DNA from: Arthrobacter gengyunqii
GTDB taxonomy: Bacteria; Actinomycetota; Actinomycetes; Actinomycetales; Micrococcaceae
Direction of reading: 5' to 3'
Length of the DNA: 64,000 bases
NCBI RefSeq assembly: GCF_023022985.1
Contig: NZ_CP095461.1
Coordinates: 868,001 to 932,000 of the forward strand
Every line of letters starts with the position of its first letter. The first letter of the stretch is position 1. Positions 24,874 through 35,036 of this stretch are shown piece by piece. Below the pieces are notes generated by a model. The model saw nothing but the letters and a program-made list of their open reading frames with translations, was not told the DNA's origin and searched no databases. Position numbers and translations under genes: made by a program.

Positions 24874-25890
24874 ATGAGTACTGCACCGCAGACAAGCCGG
24901 GCACCACGCAGCCGGTCTGCTGCCGCGCTCGCGGCCGCACTCGCCGTCGTCGCCCTGCTGTTGTCGGGCTGCGGGCTGCAGCCGGCGGGTTCCTACGTCC
25001 CGCCGGTGGCGCCGGGGAGCATTGAACCGATTGAGGACCTGCCCGAGGGGGCGTCCGTCACAGTGACCTCGAAGAACTTCACGGAGCAGCTCATTCTGGG
25101 CAAGATGAGCGTCCTGGCCGCCAAAGCGGCCGGGTTCGAAGTCACGGACCTGAGCAACGTGCCGGGCAGCACTCCTGCCAGGGAACTGCTGCGCAGCGGG
25201 CAGGCGGACATCATGTGGGAATATACGGGAACTGCGTGGCTTACGTATCTGGGCGAGGAGCAGGGGATCCCCGACCAGCAGGAGCAGTGGCAGGCGGTGT
25301 ACGACGCCGATATCGCCAACGGGCTGACGTGGGGAGCCCCCGCGGAGTTGAACAACACGTACGCGCTGGCGATGAGCCGAGAGCGGGCCGAAGCGCTGGG
25401 CGTCAGCAGCATCTCCGACCTGGCGACACTGCCGGTGCAGGATCTGACCTTTTGCGTGGAGGCAGAATTCAACTCCCGGCAGGACGGGTTCACCCCGATG
25501 CTTCAGCTCTACGGATTGGACCGCGGCAGCGTGGTTCCGGAAGGGAACGTGGGCCTGTATGACACCGGCGCGATCTACGGAGCGGTGGACCAGGGGGAGT
25601 GCACGGTTGGGGAAGTCTTCGCGACGGACGGACGGATTGACGCCCTGGACTTGGTGGTGCTGGAAGATGACCGCAGCTTCTTTCCGGCCTACAACGCCGC
25701 ACCGGTGATCTACACCAAGACCCTGCAGGAGTATCCGGAACTGGAAGCGGTTTTGGAACAGGTGGCCGCGAAGCTGAACGACGAAACCATGCGGTCATTG
25801 AACCGCAAAGTGGATGTCCAGGGCGAGGAACCGGAGCAGGTGGCCTATGACTGGATGGTGGCGGAGGGGTTGGTAAGTCCCGCGCAGTAG
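24874..25890 (+). CDS. Osmoprotectant-binding lipoprotein (OpuCC/OsmX type)
   Basis: 338 residues directly abutting the permease gene. Signal peptide with lipobox 'LLSGC' (Cys near 33). The mature part begins 'ASVTVTSKNFTEQLILGKM', which is the diagnostic opening of OpuAC/ProX-type glycine betaine/choline binding proteins, and has 'ADIMWEYTGTAWLTYLG' (aromatic cage region). Last gene of the operon; it delivers quaternary ammonium solutes to the importer. Confidence 0.92.
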   Translation: MSTAPQTSRAPRSRSAAALAAALAVVALLLSGCGLQPAGSYVPPVAPGSIEPIEDLPEGASVTVTSKNFTEQLILGKMSVLAAKAAGFEVTDLSNVPGSTPARELLRSGQADIMWEYTGTAWLTYLGEEQGIPDQQEQWQAVYDADIANGLTWGAPAELNNTYALAMSRERAEALGVSSISDLATLPVQDLTFCVEAEFNSRQDGFTPMLQLYGLDRGSVVPEGNVGLYDTGAIYGAVDQGECTVGEVFATDGRIDALDLVVLEDDRSFFPAYNAAPVIYTKTLQEYPELEAVLEQVAAKLNDETMRSLNRKVDVQGEEPEQVAYDWMVAEGLVSPAQ

Positions 25891-25992
25891 CGCAGTTTCG
25901 GTGCGGTTTTGTGACCTGGCTTTCTTTGCGTTCAACGGCAGAGCTGGGGTTGGATGAGGGGACGCCCGCCCACTCATCTGGAGGACTGCACT

Positions 25993-27510
25993 GTGACACT
26001 GCCCAGTACCGCACCAAGTACAGAGACTGACGAACAGACCGCGCCGGGGATGCTTGCCCCTGCCGAAGACAGACGGGTGCTGCTGCGCAAGCGCCTTGGA
26101 TTGTTGTTCGGTGTTGTGTTGGGTGCGGTGGTCTACCTGATCATGCCGCAGGACCTCGCGCAGCCCGCCCGCGCAACTGCAGCCGTTGCCGTCCTGATGG
26201 CGGTGTGGTGGATGACGGAGGCAATTCCGCTCGCCGCGACGGCGCTTCTTCCGCTCCTGCTGTTTCCGGCGCTGGGCGTCTCCACCATCAAGGAAACGGC
26301 GCCGCCCTACGCTGATCCCATCATTTTCCTGTTCATGGGCGGCTTTTTCCTCGCCCTTGCCCTGCAGCGCTGGAACCTTCACCGCCGCATAGCACTGGCC
26401 ACCGTGCTTCTGGTGGGGACCAAACCCAAGCAGCTGATTGCCGGCTTCATGGTGGCCACGGGCTTCCTGAGCATGTGGGTGTCCAACACGGCAACAGCGG
26501 TGATGATGCTGCCCATCGGCATCTCCGTGCTGACCCTGGTGGCCAACCTGAATGAAGAGAAGAAGGCTCCGCGGAACTTCAGCATCGCGCTCATGCTTGG
26601 CATCGCTTACTCAGCGTCGATCGGGTCTCTGGGCACCATCATCGGAACGCCGCCCAACGCCCTGATGGTTGGATACATGGCGGAAGCCCACGGCGTGAAC
26701 ATCGGCTTTGGCCAGTGGATGCTGGTCGGAGTGCCGCTGGCCGTCATTTTCATGGCGCTCGCCTGGTACCTGCTGACCTGCGTCATCTTCAAACCGGAAA
26801 TCACGGAGATTCCCGGCGGCAAGGAAATGATCCAGCGTGAGTACAAGCGGCTCGGCCGAATGTCCCTGGGCGAAAAGCAGGTGCTGGCCATCTTTGTCCT
26901 GGCAGCCGCATCATGGATCACGGTGCCGCTGGTCTGGCCGGATTCCAATATCGCCGACGCCGTGATCGCCATGGGCGTGGCCGTCCTGCTCTTTGTCATC
27001 CCGGCCAGCATCAAGAAAGGCGTGCCGCTGCTGGACTGGTCCAGCGCCAAGGAACTGCCCTGGGACATCCTGATCCTCTTCGGCGGCGGACTCGCCCTGT
27101 CCGCCCGCTTCACCGCCAGCGGCCTCAGCGAATGGATCGGCACGCAGGTATCCGCACTGGAAACACTGCCGCTGATCCTGATCGTTGTGGTGGTCGCGGC
27201 CCTGGTCTTGGGCCTGACGGAACTCACCAGCAACACGGCGACGGCGGCGACGTTCCTGCCGCTGATCGGCGGAGTGGCGATTGGCCTCGGCGTTGATCCG
27301 ATGCTGCTGGTCATTCCGGTGGCCATTGCGGCAACCTGCGCGTTTATGCTGCCGGTGGCCACCCCGCCCAACGCCATCGCGTTCTCCTCCGGTCACGTCC
27401 AGATCGCAGACATGGTGAAAGCCGGCATCTGGCTGAACCTCATTGCCCTGGTCCTAACCACGCTGGTGACATTCACCCTGGCTGTGTGGGTGTTCGGGAT
27501 CGTGTACTAG
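25993..27510 (+). CDS. SLC13/DASS family sodium-anion symporter
   Basis: 505 residues from GTG 25993, which has TGGAGGA seven bases upstream; an ATG at 25954 would add an unlikely leader. About 11-12 membrane segments. Two copies of the family's S-N-T motif are present: 'MWVSNTATAVMMLP' and 'ELTSNTATAATFLP', which bind Na+ and the carboxylate. Other markers are 'WWMTEAIPLAATAL', 'GTIIGTPPNAL' and 'VATPPNAIAF'. Likely imports C4-dicarboxylates, citrate or sulfate. Converges with the dehalogenase gene, overlapping it by four bases. Confidence 0.9.
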   Translation: MTLPSTAPSTETDEQTAPGMLAPAEDRRVLLRKRLGLLFGVVLGAVVYLIMPQDLAQPARATAAVAVLMAVWWMTEAIPLAATALLPLLLFPALGVSTIKETAPPYADPIIFLFMGGFFLALALQRWNLHRRIALATVLLVGTKPKQLIAGFMVATGFLSMWVSNTATAVMMLPIGISVLTLVANLNEEKKAPRNFSIALMLGIAYSASIGSLGTIIGTPPNALMVGYMAEAHGVNIGFGQWMLVGVPLAVIFMALAWYLLTCVIFKPEITEIPGGKEMIQREYKRLGRMSLGEKQVLAIFVLAAASWITVPLVWPDSNIADAVIAMGVAVLLFVIPASIKKGVPLLDWSSAKELPWDILILFGGGLALSARFTASGLSEWIGTQVSALETLPLILIVVVVAALVLGLTELTSNTATAATFLPLIGGVAIGLGVDPMLLVIPVAIAATCAFMLPVATPPNAIAFSSGHVQIADMVKAGIWLNLIALVLTTLVTFTLAVWVFGIVY

Positions 27511-28442
27511 AAGAACGCGAGCATCTCCGCCAGAACTTCCTCCGGGGCTTCCTCGGGAAGATAGTGCCCGGCGTCCACGGCCCTGCCGGTGGCACCGGGC
27601 ACTGCTTTGCCCCAGAGCGCCAGCGGATCGAACTGCGACTCGATAACCCCGTGGGCTCCCCACAGTACGCGGAGCGGAACCGCCGGGGTGAGCCCGGCGT
27701 CGCGGTCCGCCCGATCGTGTTCCAGATCGATGGTGGCTGCGGCGCGGTAGTCCTCACACATGGCATGAACAGCGCCGGGAGAGGACAGGGCTGCCACATA
27801 GGCATCCAGCACCGGAGCCGGAAACGGCCCCAGCCCGGCGTAGCGGCTGCCGATGATGTTCTCCACGTAGGCCCGCGGATCGGCTTCGATTAGGGCCTCG
27901 GGCAGCGGTGCCGGCTGGATCAGGAAGAACCAGTGAAAATAGGCCTCCGCGAAGGCCCGGTCGGTTGCCGCGTACATGTCCAGGGTGGGAGCAATGTCCA
28001 GGAACATGGCTTTGGACACCACTCCGGGGAAATCAGCCAGCAACCGGTGCCCCACCCGGGCTCCCCGGTCATGGGCGCACAGGGCGAAGCTTCCGAAACC
28101 GCGCTCGGATCCGAAATGCTCCATCAACAGGACGGCGTCCCTGGCCATTTCGCGTTTGCTGTACGTGGAGTGGTCCGCTTCTCCGGCGGGCTTGGACGAA
28201 CCGCCGTAACCGCGCAGGTCCGGTGCCACCACGGTGAAGTGCTCCGCCAGTGCATCGGCAACTCTGTGCCACATGAGGTGCGTTTCCGGATGCCCGTGCA
28301 GCAGGAGCAGCGCCGGCTTGGAACTGCCGCCGCCGGGACCGCCAGTGTCATCGGTGCGTGAGATGCGGCCGGTAACCGTAATGCCGTTGACCTCCACGGC
28401 AAACTGTTCAAAACGGGTAAAACCGGGCAATCCTTCAGCCAT
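27507..28442 (-). CDS. Alpha/beta hydrolase, haloacetate (fluoroacetate) dehalogenase-like
   Basis: 311 residues from ATG 28442 (AAGGAAAG upstream); a longer frame from 28562 lacks support. The oxyanion region is 'LLHGHPETHLMWH' and the nucleophile motif is 'HDRGARVGHRL' with D125. In fluoroacetate dehalogenases Asp-Arg-Gly-x-Arg holds the nucleophile and carboxylate-binding arginines; here it is D125, R126 and R129. 'FHWFFLIQPAPLPE' keeps the His-Trp pair that lines the halide pocket, and 'VDAGHYLPEE' supplies the catalytic His. It hydrolyses C-halogen bonds of haloacetates or is a close epoxide-hydrolase relative. It stands after the urease operon on the same strand with a 95-bp gap. Confidence 0.8.
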   Translation of the reverse strand: MAEGLPGFTRFEQFAVEVNGITVTGRISRTDDTGGPGGGSSKPALLLLHGHPETHLMWHRVADALAEHFTVVAPDLRGYGGSSKPAGEADHSTYSKREMARDAVLLMEHFGSERGFGSFALCAHDRGARVGHRLLADFPGVVSKAMFLDIAPTLDMYAATDRAFAEAYFHWFFLIQPAPLPEALIEADPRAYVENIIGSRYAGLGPFPAPVLDAYVAALSSPGAVHAMCEDYRAAATIDLEHDRADRDAGLTPAVPLRVLWGAHGVIESQFDPLALWGKAVPGATGRAVDAGHYLPEEAPEEVLAEMLAFF

Positions 28443-28537
28443 GGCGCTTTCCTTCCGCGGGGCAGGCACTCGCGTGCCAAGCTGGCACCAGCCAACCACC
28501 CCGTGCCTCGGTCCGCCAATCCGGCGCGCCGGACGGG

Positions 28538-29341
28538 TTAACCCGTCAACTCGGCCCGCCACGCCGCAAACATTGCTCCCGCCTCACGGTCCGCAGCATG
28601 CGCCTGGGCACCGAGACTCCGGGCCACCGCACCCGGGGCCGCCAGATCGAACCGCCGCACCCGGGATGATCCGCGGGCACCGGCGGCGTCGGCACCCGCG
28701 CTCTCCGCGGTTGGGACGGGCTGGGGCGCTGGGACGGGCTGGGCGCCGGGGCGCCAGCCCACCGCCGTCGCACTGGCCACGATCTTGGCGTCCCCGAGGA
28801 TCCCGACGGCGCGCTCCCGCGCTCCGGTGAGGTCCAGGTCTTCGTAGAGGATGTCTCCGTCCGGTCCGGCGGCACGGGTGACGCTGCGCAGCATGCCGCC
28901 GTGCTCGCCGCTGCGGCCCAGAACCAGCGTCTCGCGGACCAGGGCCCGAGCTCCGGCGGCAAGATGCAACCGGGTGTGCCGCTGCACATTTGATCCGGCG
29001 GCAGCCACAAAGGAGGCGCCGTCCCAGATCAGGGACGAGTCCTCGCCCAGCTCCGCGTCCAGCGACCAGCGGGACGGCACCAAATCGGCGTCGTACGCCA
29101 CCTGGCCCGCAGGTTCCACCACTTCCAGAGTGACCCCGGGACCCACCGTGATCTCGATCCGCACGTCGTCACCGCCCAGGAGCATCATGTGGATGCCAAT
29201 CAGGGCTACGCGCAGATGCAGCGGATCCGTGGTGCCGTTGACCGGCCGCGGAGCCAGATACAGGCCTTGGTCCAGCACTGAGAACCGTGCCCGGTCCCCG
29301 GCGCGCTCCACGGAAATGCGAGTGGGGCGCGGCCGCGGCAT
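28538..29341 (-). CDS. ureD: Urease accessory protein UreD (UreH)
   Basis: 267 residues if the ATG at 29341 is used; no convincing ribosome site precedes it, and ATG 29398 inside ureG is an alternative. 'LALI...' type beta-rich body with 'LGGDDVRIEITVGPGVTLEV' matches UreD, the scaffold that binds apo-urease and forms the nickel-delivery complex with UreF and UreG. It is the last gene of the urease operon, 19 bp after ureG. The C-terminal third is Pro/Ala-rich and poorly conserved. Confidence 0.8.
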   Translation of the reverse strand: MPRPRPTRISVERAGDRARFSVLDQGLYLAPRPVNGTTDPLHLRVALIGIHMMLLGGDDVRIEITVGPGVTLEVVEPAGQVAYDADLVPSRWSLDAELGEDSSLIWDGASFVAAAGSNVQRHTRLHLAAGARALVRETLVLGRSGEHGGMLRSVTRAAGPDGDILYEDLDLTGARERAVGILGDAKIVASATAVGWRPGAQPVPAPQPVPTAESAGADAAGARGSSRVRRFDLAAPGAVARSLGAQAHAADREAGAMFAAWRAELTG

Positions 29342-29360
29342 GCCGGTGCCGGAGGAGGGT

Positions 29361-30146
29361 TTAGTGGCGGTGAGGGACAGTGTCCGGCTCCTCGTCATGG
29401 GTGTGGAAGAAGCCGCCGTCGCCGTCCTCATCGGCGTGGAAATGCGGCGCCATCGGTCCGGGATCCTGAGGAGTGTGGGAACCGGTGCGGTGCAGGGAAA
29501 CCATGGAGCGGACCCAGGCGCTGAGGTCATCGATGGTGTTCTGCTGCTTGCGGGACAGGGCCAGCACCGGACCGCCTTCGCGGGCCGCCGTGGCGTCAGC
29601 GACCATCAGGTCCACATCGACGTCCACATGGGGAGCCAGATCGATCTTGTTGATGACCAGCAGGTCCGCCCGGGCGATGCCGGGACCGCCCTTGCGGGCC
29701 ACGTCGCCGCCGCCGGCCACGTCCAGCACAAAGATCTGCGCGTCCACCAGGGCGGGGGAGAAGGTGGCGGTGAGGTTGTCGCCGCCGCTTTCCACCAGCA
29801 CCAGATCGAGCGGGGCAAAGTCCGCTTCCAGGTCTTCCACCGCGAGCAGGTTGGTGGTGACATCGTCACGGATGGCGGTATGCGGGCAGGCACCGGTTTC
29901 CACGGCACGGATGCGTTCCGCGGGGAGTACCCCGGCCGAGCGCAGGAACCGGGCGTCCTCATCCGTGTAGATGTCGTTGGTGATGACACCGATGGACAGC
30001 TCGCCGGACATGGCCCGGCAGATGGTCGCGATCAGCGAGCTCTTGCCCGTTCCCACGGGTCCGGCGACGCCCAGGCGCAGCGAACGGTTCGGATCGGACA
30101 GGGGTGACGCGGTGGTTTTATCGGTGAATGCGGTGTTCTCAGGCAA
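29361..30146 (-). CDS. ureG: Urease accessory GTPase UreG with His-rich C-terminus
   Basis: 261 residues. P-loop 'GPVGTGKSS' (29-37), '[14 protein letters not shown]' with the nickel-binding Cys-Pro-His, '[16 protein letters not shown]' and '[11 protein letters not shown]' identify UreG, which hydrolyses GTP to drive nickel insertion. Most UreG proteins are about 205-225 residues. This one has an extra C-terminal tail of about 40 residues with His/Asp/Glu clusters ('[11 protein letters not shown]', '[14 protein letters not shown]'), suitable for holding Ni2+. No ureE lies in the operon, so the tail may replace that metallochaperone. Overlaps ureF by 8 bp. Confidence 0.93.
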   Translation of the reverse strand: MPENTAFTDKTTASPLSDPNRSLRLGVAGPVGTGKSSLIATICRAMSGELSIGVITNDIYTDEDARFLRSAGVLPAERIRAVETGACPHTAIRDDVTTNLLAVEDLEADFAPLDLVLVESGGDNLTATFSPALVDAQIFVLDVAGGGDVARKGGPGIARADLLVINKIDLAPHVDVDVDLMVADATAAREGGPVLALSRKQQNTIDDLSAWVRSMVSLHRTGSHTPQDPGPMAPHFHADEDGDGGFFHTHDEEPDTVPHRH

Positions 30147-30867
30147 CGAACAATCTCCTTGTTCTTTCGGTGTGGTCTTCAGCCCAGTGCTCCATCAGGG
30201 GAGCGCTGAGCGCGGGAAGGTCATCCAGGCCGTTGGCGTGCAGGGCGTCGCCAGCGACGGCGTTGATCTGCGGCTCGGCGTCCAGGATCCAAGCGGTGGC
30301 GGACATCGGGTCGATGGGCAGCAGTTTCAGGGCGGCAGCCACCACCGATTGGGCGTCGTCGTAACAGCACAACCTGGCAAGCGCCGCTTCCCCCACGCCC
30401 AGGGCATGGGCGGCCACGCCCAAGGCCACCGGGCGGTGCGGGCGCGGCGCCTCCCGTTTCAGGGCGGCGACGGCGGGGTCCCCGGGTTTGAGCGTGGCTG
30501 CCAGCCGCAGCATTCCCCGGCCGAGCCGGCGGGAGGCTTCGCGCTGGGCGGCCGACGGCGTCCGGGCGTCAAGCGCTGCCTCCAGGGCCGCAAAGCCGGG
30601 GGCGCCGCCGTCGTGCTCTCCGGTCACCGTGCCGAGCTCGCGGGCACGGCGGTGCGCCAGTACCGCTGCTACGGTTTCCATCCGGCCCACGGTCTGCAGC
30701 CGGGAGATCAGGTACGGGTAGACGCCGTCCACCTGCAGCCCCGCTATCACCGCCGGTTCCAAGCCCGCTGAATGCGAGTATGCGCCAGAGGGGAGCCGGG
30801 AATCGGCCAGCAGGTACGCGGCAATGACCGATTCTCCGACGTTTGGGCCGTGCCGGGAAGATGTCAT
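30139..30867 (-). CDS. ureF: Urease accessory protein UreF
   Basis: 242 residues, all-helical. '[20 protein letters not shown]' near the N-terminus is the family signature, and 'RLLGR..' type helices with '[13 protein letters not shown]' follow. UreF binds UreD and UreG and gates GTP hydrolysis during metallocentre assembly. It begins 10 bp after the ureC stop and overlaps ureG by 8 bp, so the order is ureC-ureF-ureG-ureD. Confidence 0.9.
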   Translation of the reverse strand: MTSSRHGPNVGESVIAAYLLADSRLPSGAYSHSAGLEPAVIAGLQVDGVYPYLISRLQTVGRMETVAAVLAHRRARELGTVTGEHDGGAPGFAALEAALDARTPSAAQREASRRLGRGMLRLAATLKPGDPAVAALKREAPRPHRPVALGVAAHALGVGEAALARLCCYDDAQSVVAAALKLLPIDPMSATAWILDAEPQINAVAGDALHANGLDDLPALSAPLMEHWAEDHTERTRRLFVA

Positions 30868-30877
30868 GCTTCCCGCC

Positions 30878-32584
30878 TCAAAACAGGGAGTAGCGCTGGG
30901 TCAGGGGCAGCTCCGAGGCGGGCGCGGGCTCAATGACCTGTCCGTCGATGCTGACCAGGAAGGTTTCCGGATTCACTTTGATGTCCGGAAGCGCAGTGTT
31001 GTTCGGCAGGGAAGCCTTCGTCACGTCCCGCGTGGAGCGGATGGCGGTCAGCTTCCGCACCAGGCCCAGCCGCTCCGCCAGGCCGTCGTCCAGGGCAGCC
31101 TGCGCCACGAAGGATGTGGACAGGTGCGGCGCCGAGGAAGCCCGGCCTGCCAGGGCCTCGCGCATCCAGACAGGCTGGGGTGTGGGCAGGGAGGCATTGG
31201 GGTCGCCCATCTGCCCCGCCACAATGGCTCCGCCCTTGATCACCAGGGAGGGGCGGATGCCGAAGAATGCGGGATTCCACAGCACCAGATCCGCCATCTT
31301 GCCCACCTCGATGGACCCGACTTCATGGTCAATGCCGTGGGCCACCGCCGGGCAGATGGTGTATTTGGCGATGTACCGGCGGACACGTTCGTTGTCCGCC
31401 GGCAGGGACGATTCCGTGGCCCCCATGTAGTCCTTCATCACGTGCGCCACCTGCCAGGTGCGGGTGATGGTCTCGCCGATCCGGCCCATTGCCTGCGCGT
31501 CGGAGGAGGTGATGGACATTGCACCCAGGTCCTGCAGCACGTCTTCGGCCATCATGGTGTTGGCGCGGATCCGTGACTCGGCGAAGGCCAGGTCCTCGGG
31601 GATGCGGGGATTCAGGTGATGGCAGACCATCAGCATGTCCAGGTGTTCGGCCACGGTGTTGACCGTGAACGGCAGCGTGGGATTGGTCGATGCCGGCAGC
31701 ACGTTGGCGGCCGAGGCCACCGTGATGATGTCCGGGGCGTGTCCGCCGCCGGCCCCCTCGGCATGGAAGATGTGGATGCCGCGGCCCTTGATGGCAGCCA
31801 GGGTGTCCTGCACGTAGCCGGCCTCGTTGAGGGAATCGGCATGCAGCGCCACCTGCACGCCCCAGCGGTCTGCGGCGGTCAGCGCCGCGTCGATGGCGGC
31901 CGGGGTGGAGCCCCAGTCTTCATGAACCTTGTAGCCGGCCGCGCCGGCGAGGGCCTGTTCCGCCAGGGCGGCCTGGGATACGGTGTTGCCCTTGCCGTAG
32001 AGCAGGAAGTTCATCGGCAAGGTGTCCAGCGCGCGGTGCATCACCTGCAGATTCCACGCTCCGGGGGTGACGGTGGTGGCCTTGGAGCCCTCTGCCGGTC
32101 CGGTGCCGCCGCCGCCCACTGTGGTGATGCCGGAGGCCAGGGCTTCGCGCAGGGCATCGGTGCCAAGCAGGTGCACATGGGTGTCGATTCCGCCGGCGGT
32201 CAGGATTTTGCCTTCACCGGCAATGACTTCGGTGCCGGGCCCGATCACCAGGGCCGGCTCGATGTTGTTCATGATGTCCGGGTTGCCGGCCTTGCCGATG
32301 CCGGCGATGCGCCCGTCCCTGACTCCGACGTCGGCCCGGACAATGCCCCAGTGGTCCACGATGAGCACATTCGTGATGATCAGGTCCGGGGCACCCTCGG
32401 CGGAAGTGCGGGTGGACTGGGCCATCGATTCGCGGATGTTCTTGCCGCCGCCGAAGACCGATTCGTCGCCGCCGAAGGTGTAGTCCCTTTCCGGGCTGAT
32501 CCACAGATCGGTGTCCCCGAGGCGGACGGAGTCTCCGACCGTTGGCCCGTACAGGTGTGCGTAGTCGTGCCGGGTGATCTGCAT
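30878..32584 (-). CDS. ureC: Urease alpha subunit UreC
   Basis: 568 residues, the normal length. Nickel ligands H136 and H138 ('DTHVHLLG'), carbamylated Lys K219 ('YKVHEDWG'), H248 ('ALHAD') and H274 ('[12 protein letters not shown]') are present, as is the active-site flap 'MVCHHLNP' (C321, H322, H323). It hydrolyses urea to ammonia and carbamate with the UreA and UreB subunits in the cytoplasm. Starts 2 bp after the ureB stop. All essential residues I can place are intact. Confidence 0.97.
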   Translation of the reverse strand: MQITRHDYAHLYGPTVGDSVRLGDTDLWISPERDYTFGGDESVFGGGKNIRESMAQSTRTSAEGAPDLIITNVLIVDHWGIVRADVGVRDGRIAGIGKAGNPDIMNNIEPALVIGPGTEVIAGEGKILTAGGIDTHVHLLGTDALREALASGITTVGGGGTGPAEGSKATTVTPGAWNLQVMHRALDTLPMNFLLYGKGNTVSQAALAEQALAGAAGYKVHEDWGSTPAAIDAALTAADRWGVQVALHADSLNEAGYVQDTLAAIKGRGIHIFHAEGAGGGHAPDIITVASAANVLPASTNPTLPFTVNTVAEHLDMLMVCHHLNPRIPEDLAFAESRIRANTMMAEDVLQDLGAMSITSSDAQAMGRIGETITRTWQVAHVMKDYMGATESSLPADNERVRRYIAKYTICPAVAHGIDHEVGSIEVGKMADLVLWNPAFFGIRPSLVIKGGAIVAGQMGDPNASLPTPQPVWMREALAGRASSAPHLSTSFVAQAALDDGLAERLGLVRKLTAIRSTRDVTKASLPNNTALPDIKVNPETFLVSIDGQVIEPAPASELPLTQRYSLF

Positions 32585-32586
32585 CT

Positions 32587-32928
32587 TCAGGACTCCGTTC
32601 CGGGAGCGTGCGCGGAGGAGGAGCCGCCGTCGTGGATTTGAAGGCCGGGCACGGTGCCGGTTCCGGCCAGGCGGACGAGCATGACTTCGCGGGAGGCACC
32701 GGGTTCAAAGCGCACGGCGGTGCCGGCGGGAACTCCCAGCCGGAAGCCGACGGCGGCCGTCCGGTCAAAGTCCAGCGCCGTGTTCACATCGGCGAAGTGG
32801 AAGTGGGAGCCAATCTGGACGGGCCGGTCGCCGTCGTTGGTGACGACGAGGACGCGCGTCTCCCGGCCGGTGTTGATGTCATGGTTTCCCGGGGCGGTGC
32901 GGATCTCTCCCGGAATGAGGCCGCTCAT
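32587..32928 (-). CDS. ureB: Urease beta subunit UreB
   Basis: 113 residues from ATG 32928, which overlaps the ureA stop as ATGA. '[19 protein letters not shown]', '[20 protein letters not shown]' and '[20 protein letters not shown]' are the standard UreB blocks. Structural subunit of the (UreABC)3 complex. A longer frame extends upstream to 33105 but lies inside ureA. Confidence 0.95.
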   Translation of the reverse strand: MSGLIPGEIRTAPGNHDINTGRETRVLVVTNDGDRPVQIGSHFHFADVNTALDFDRTAAVGFRLGVPAGTAVRFEPGASREVMLVRLAGTGTVPGLQIHDGGSSSAHAPGTES

Positions 32929-33227
32929 GAAATCGGATCCGTGATGGTGACGAGCTTGCGGCCGTCGGGAAAGGTCGCCTCGATTTGGAGGTCCGGAATC
33001 ATTTCCGGAACACCCTCCATGACGTCGCTGCGCGTGAGGACACTGCGGCCCTGGCTCATGAGGTCGGCCACCAGCCCGCCCTCGCGTGCCCGTTCCATCA
33101 CCCAACAGGAGATCAGGGCGACGGCTTCGGGATAGTTAAGGAGGACGCCGCGCGAACGTCGGTCACGCGCCACCATGCCGGCAACGCTCAGCAGGAGCTT
33201 GTCCGTATCCGAAGGGGTGAGAAACAT
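32925..33227 (-). CDS. ureA: Urease gamma subunit UreA
   Basis: 100 residues, the standard size. '[20 protein letters not shown]', '[20 protein letters not shown]' and '[20 protein letters not shown]' are diagnostic. First gene of ureABCFGD. The upstream minus-strand region holds a tandem GTAATAC (plus-strand GTATTAC twice, 33267-33280), 40-53 bp before the start. This could be part of the promoter or of a nitrogen-control site. The ribosome site is weak. Confidence 0.95.
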   Translation of the reverse strand: MFLTPSDTDKLLLSVAGMVARDRRSRGVLLNYPEAVALISCWVMERAREGGLVADLMSQGRSVLTRSDVMEGVPEMIPDLQIEATFPDGRKLVTITDPIS

Positions 33228-33286
33228 GTGGCCGAGTGTGCCACCGCCATGTTTCCGATGTGTTGCGTATTACGTATTACCTGCGC

Positions 33287-33332
33287 GTGGTGCCCGGCCG
33301 GCAGCCAGCTGGCTCATCGGGCCGGGCACCAC
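33287..33332 (-). terminator. Inverted repeat after doxX-like gene
   Basis: 13-bp perfect stem GTGGTGCCCGGCC (33287-33299) with GGCCGGGCACCAC (33320-33332), 20-base loop. It lies just past the minus-strand stop of the DoxX gene and before the ureA promoter region. No U-tract follows, so efficiency is uncertain. Confidence 0.55.
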
Positions 33333-33336
33333 GGGG

Positions 33337-33888
33337 TTACTTCGACTTTTTGCTGTCCTTGTCGTCTTTGTGGCCCTTATGGTGCTTGAGGTCTTTGGCC
33401 GCCTTGACGGCCACGGCAGCAGCGCCCGCTTTGACCGGGGCCGGAACCTTCACTTCTTTGACCTTGGTGACCTCTTTGACCTTGGTCCGGTTTTTGCGGT
33501 CCAGGATCAGGGACGCGGCAATCCCCGCCATCCAAACGTCCTTGGCCAACGGCGTGCCCTGCGCGGTGGGCCGGATTCCGTCTTCTTCCGTCAGTCCGGG
33601 AGTCTTCAAATACATGGTCACCATGCCGCCGGAGAAGGCTCCGAGCACCAGGCCCGCCAACCTGCTGGGCACAAACGGTGTCAGCAGGGTCAGGCCCACG
33701 GCGATCTCCGCAGCGCTCAGCAGTTTGCCAAACCTGGCCGCGTCAACGTCCATGACCTGGGGAAAGGCATTGGCGGCCATCTGCTGCAGGCCGGCTGCGC
33801 TTTCCTCGTCCAAGTTGCGCTTGCCCAGGCCGGAGTTAAGGATGTACGCGCCGGTGGTCAGGCGCAGCGGAATGTGGCTGATTCTCAT
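33337..33888 (-). CDS. DoxX family membrane protein with Lys-rich tail
   Basis: 183 residues. The N-terminal 'RISHIPLRLTTGAYILNSGL' and 'LLSAAEIAVGLTLLTPFVPS' with 'GMVTMYLKTPGLTEEDGIRP' are typical of actinobacterial DoxX-like proteins with four short membrane segments. The last 50 residues are strikingly Lys/Val then Lys/His/Asp-rich ('KEVTKVKEVKVPAPVKAG', 'DLKHHKGHKDDKDSKKSK'), a basic cytosolic tail. Function unknown; the family is linked to redox or envelope homeostasis. Not evidently cotranscribed with urease. Confidence 0.78.
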   Translation of the reverse strand: MRISHIPLRLTTGAYILNSGLGKRNLDEESAAGLQQMAANAFPQVMDVDAARFGKLLSAAEIAVGLTLLTPFVPSRLAGLVLGAFSGGMVTMYLKTPGLTEEDGIRPTAQGTPLAKDVWMAGIAASLILDRKNRTKVKEVTKVKEVKVPAPVKAGAAAVAVKAAKDLKHHKGHKDDKDSKKSK

Positions 33889-34126
33889 GAGGGGTCCTCC
33901 CGTGAAGTCACTGACATCCCCCGAGCCTACGGGCGCCGGCGGCAGTGCGCCAGAGCAGACAATTCAACTTGGTCCCGGCGGCAGGCGGGTCCCCGGTACT
34001 CCTGCGGCCGTCAGTTACCTGCACTACGCGGGGGGAGAACACGCCTCGTGAGGTTCACCCTCAACTGGAAACTCTGGTTTGATGGAAGAGAAGGAACGCA
34101 GCAGCTGTCGACACAAGAAGGTCCTT

Positions 34127-35023
34127 ATGGATTTCCTCCCGGCCGAACACCCCCGGCCGCGACATTTCATTCTTCATCTCAGCGACACCCACCTGGTGGC
34201 CGGCGCCGATCCGCTCTACGGAGCAGTGGACAGCCAGGCCAAGCTCAAGGAGCTCTTCGCCAAGCTGGAAACGTCCGGACAAAAACCCGAGGCCATTGTG
34301 TTCACCGGTGACCTGGCCGACAAGGGTGAGCCTCAGGCCTACATTAAACTCCGCGACATCGTGGCACCCTTTGCGGAGCGCATCGGGGCCAAGCTGATCT
34401 GGGCCATGGGAAACCATGACAACCGGGAGAACCTCAAAGCCGCCTTGCTGGGCGAAGCACCTGACATGGCACCGGTGGACCGCGTCTACATGGTCAACGG
34501 CCTGCGGATCATCACCCTGGATTCCACCGTGCCCGGCTACCATCACGGGGAGCTGAGCGGAGCCCAGCTGGACTGGCTGCGGAAGGTGCTGAAAACGCCG
34601 GCGCCGGACGGCACGATTCTGGCTTTGCACCATCCGCCGGTGCCCAGTGTCCAGGACCTGACCGTCCTGGTGGAGCTGCGCCATCAGCAGGATCTTGCAG
34701 CGGCACTGGCGGGGACCGATGTCCGGTCCATCATCGCCGGGCACCTGCACTACTCAACGTTTGCCACGTTCGCAGGGATTCCCGTATCCGTGGCGTCGGC
34801 AACCTGTTACACGCAGGACCTCACCACTCCGGGGAGCCGCGGCCAGGACGCCGGGCAGGCTTACAACATGGTGCACGTCTATGAGGACTCGGTGGTGCAT
34901 TCGGTGGTGCCGCTGGAGGAGGACCGGACCGTCGGCGAACGTGTGGACGAGGCAGAAACCCGCCGCCGTCTCGCCGCGGCGGGCGTCCGGATCCTGGACG
35001 CCCAGCAGCTGGCTTCCGCCTAG
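34127..35023 (+). CDS. Metallophosphoesterase, cyclic-nucleotide phosphodiesterase-like
   Basis: 298 residues from ATG 34127 (AAGAAGG upstream). The calcineurin-like motifs are complete: 'LHLSDTHL' (D-x-H), 'FTGDLADKG' (G-D), 'AMGNHDNRE' (GNHD), 'ALHHPPVP' (GH-like) and 'IIAGHLHYS' (G-H-x-H). This is the class III CpdA/Rv0805 arrangement, which hydrolyses 3',5'-cAMP or other phosphodiesters with two metals. Cytosolic, no signal peptide. Stands alone between the DoxX gene and a convergent gene. Confidence 0.87.
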   Translation: MDFLPAEHPRPRHFILHLSDTHLVAGADPLYGAVDSQAKLKELFAKLETSGQKPEAIVFTGDLADKGEPQAYIKLRDIVAPFAERIGAKLIWAMGNHDNRENLKAALLGEAPDMAPVDRVYMVNGLRIITLDSTVPGYHHGELSGAQLDWLRKVLKTPAPDGTILALHHPPVPSVQDLTVLVELRHQQDLAAALAGTDVRSIIAGHLHYSTFATFAGIPVSVASATCYTQDLTTPGSRGQDAGQAYNMVHVYEDSVVHSVVPLEEDRTVGERVDEAETRRRLAAAGVRILDAQQLASA

Positions 35024-35036
35024 TACCGGCCGCGGG

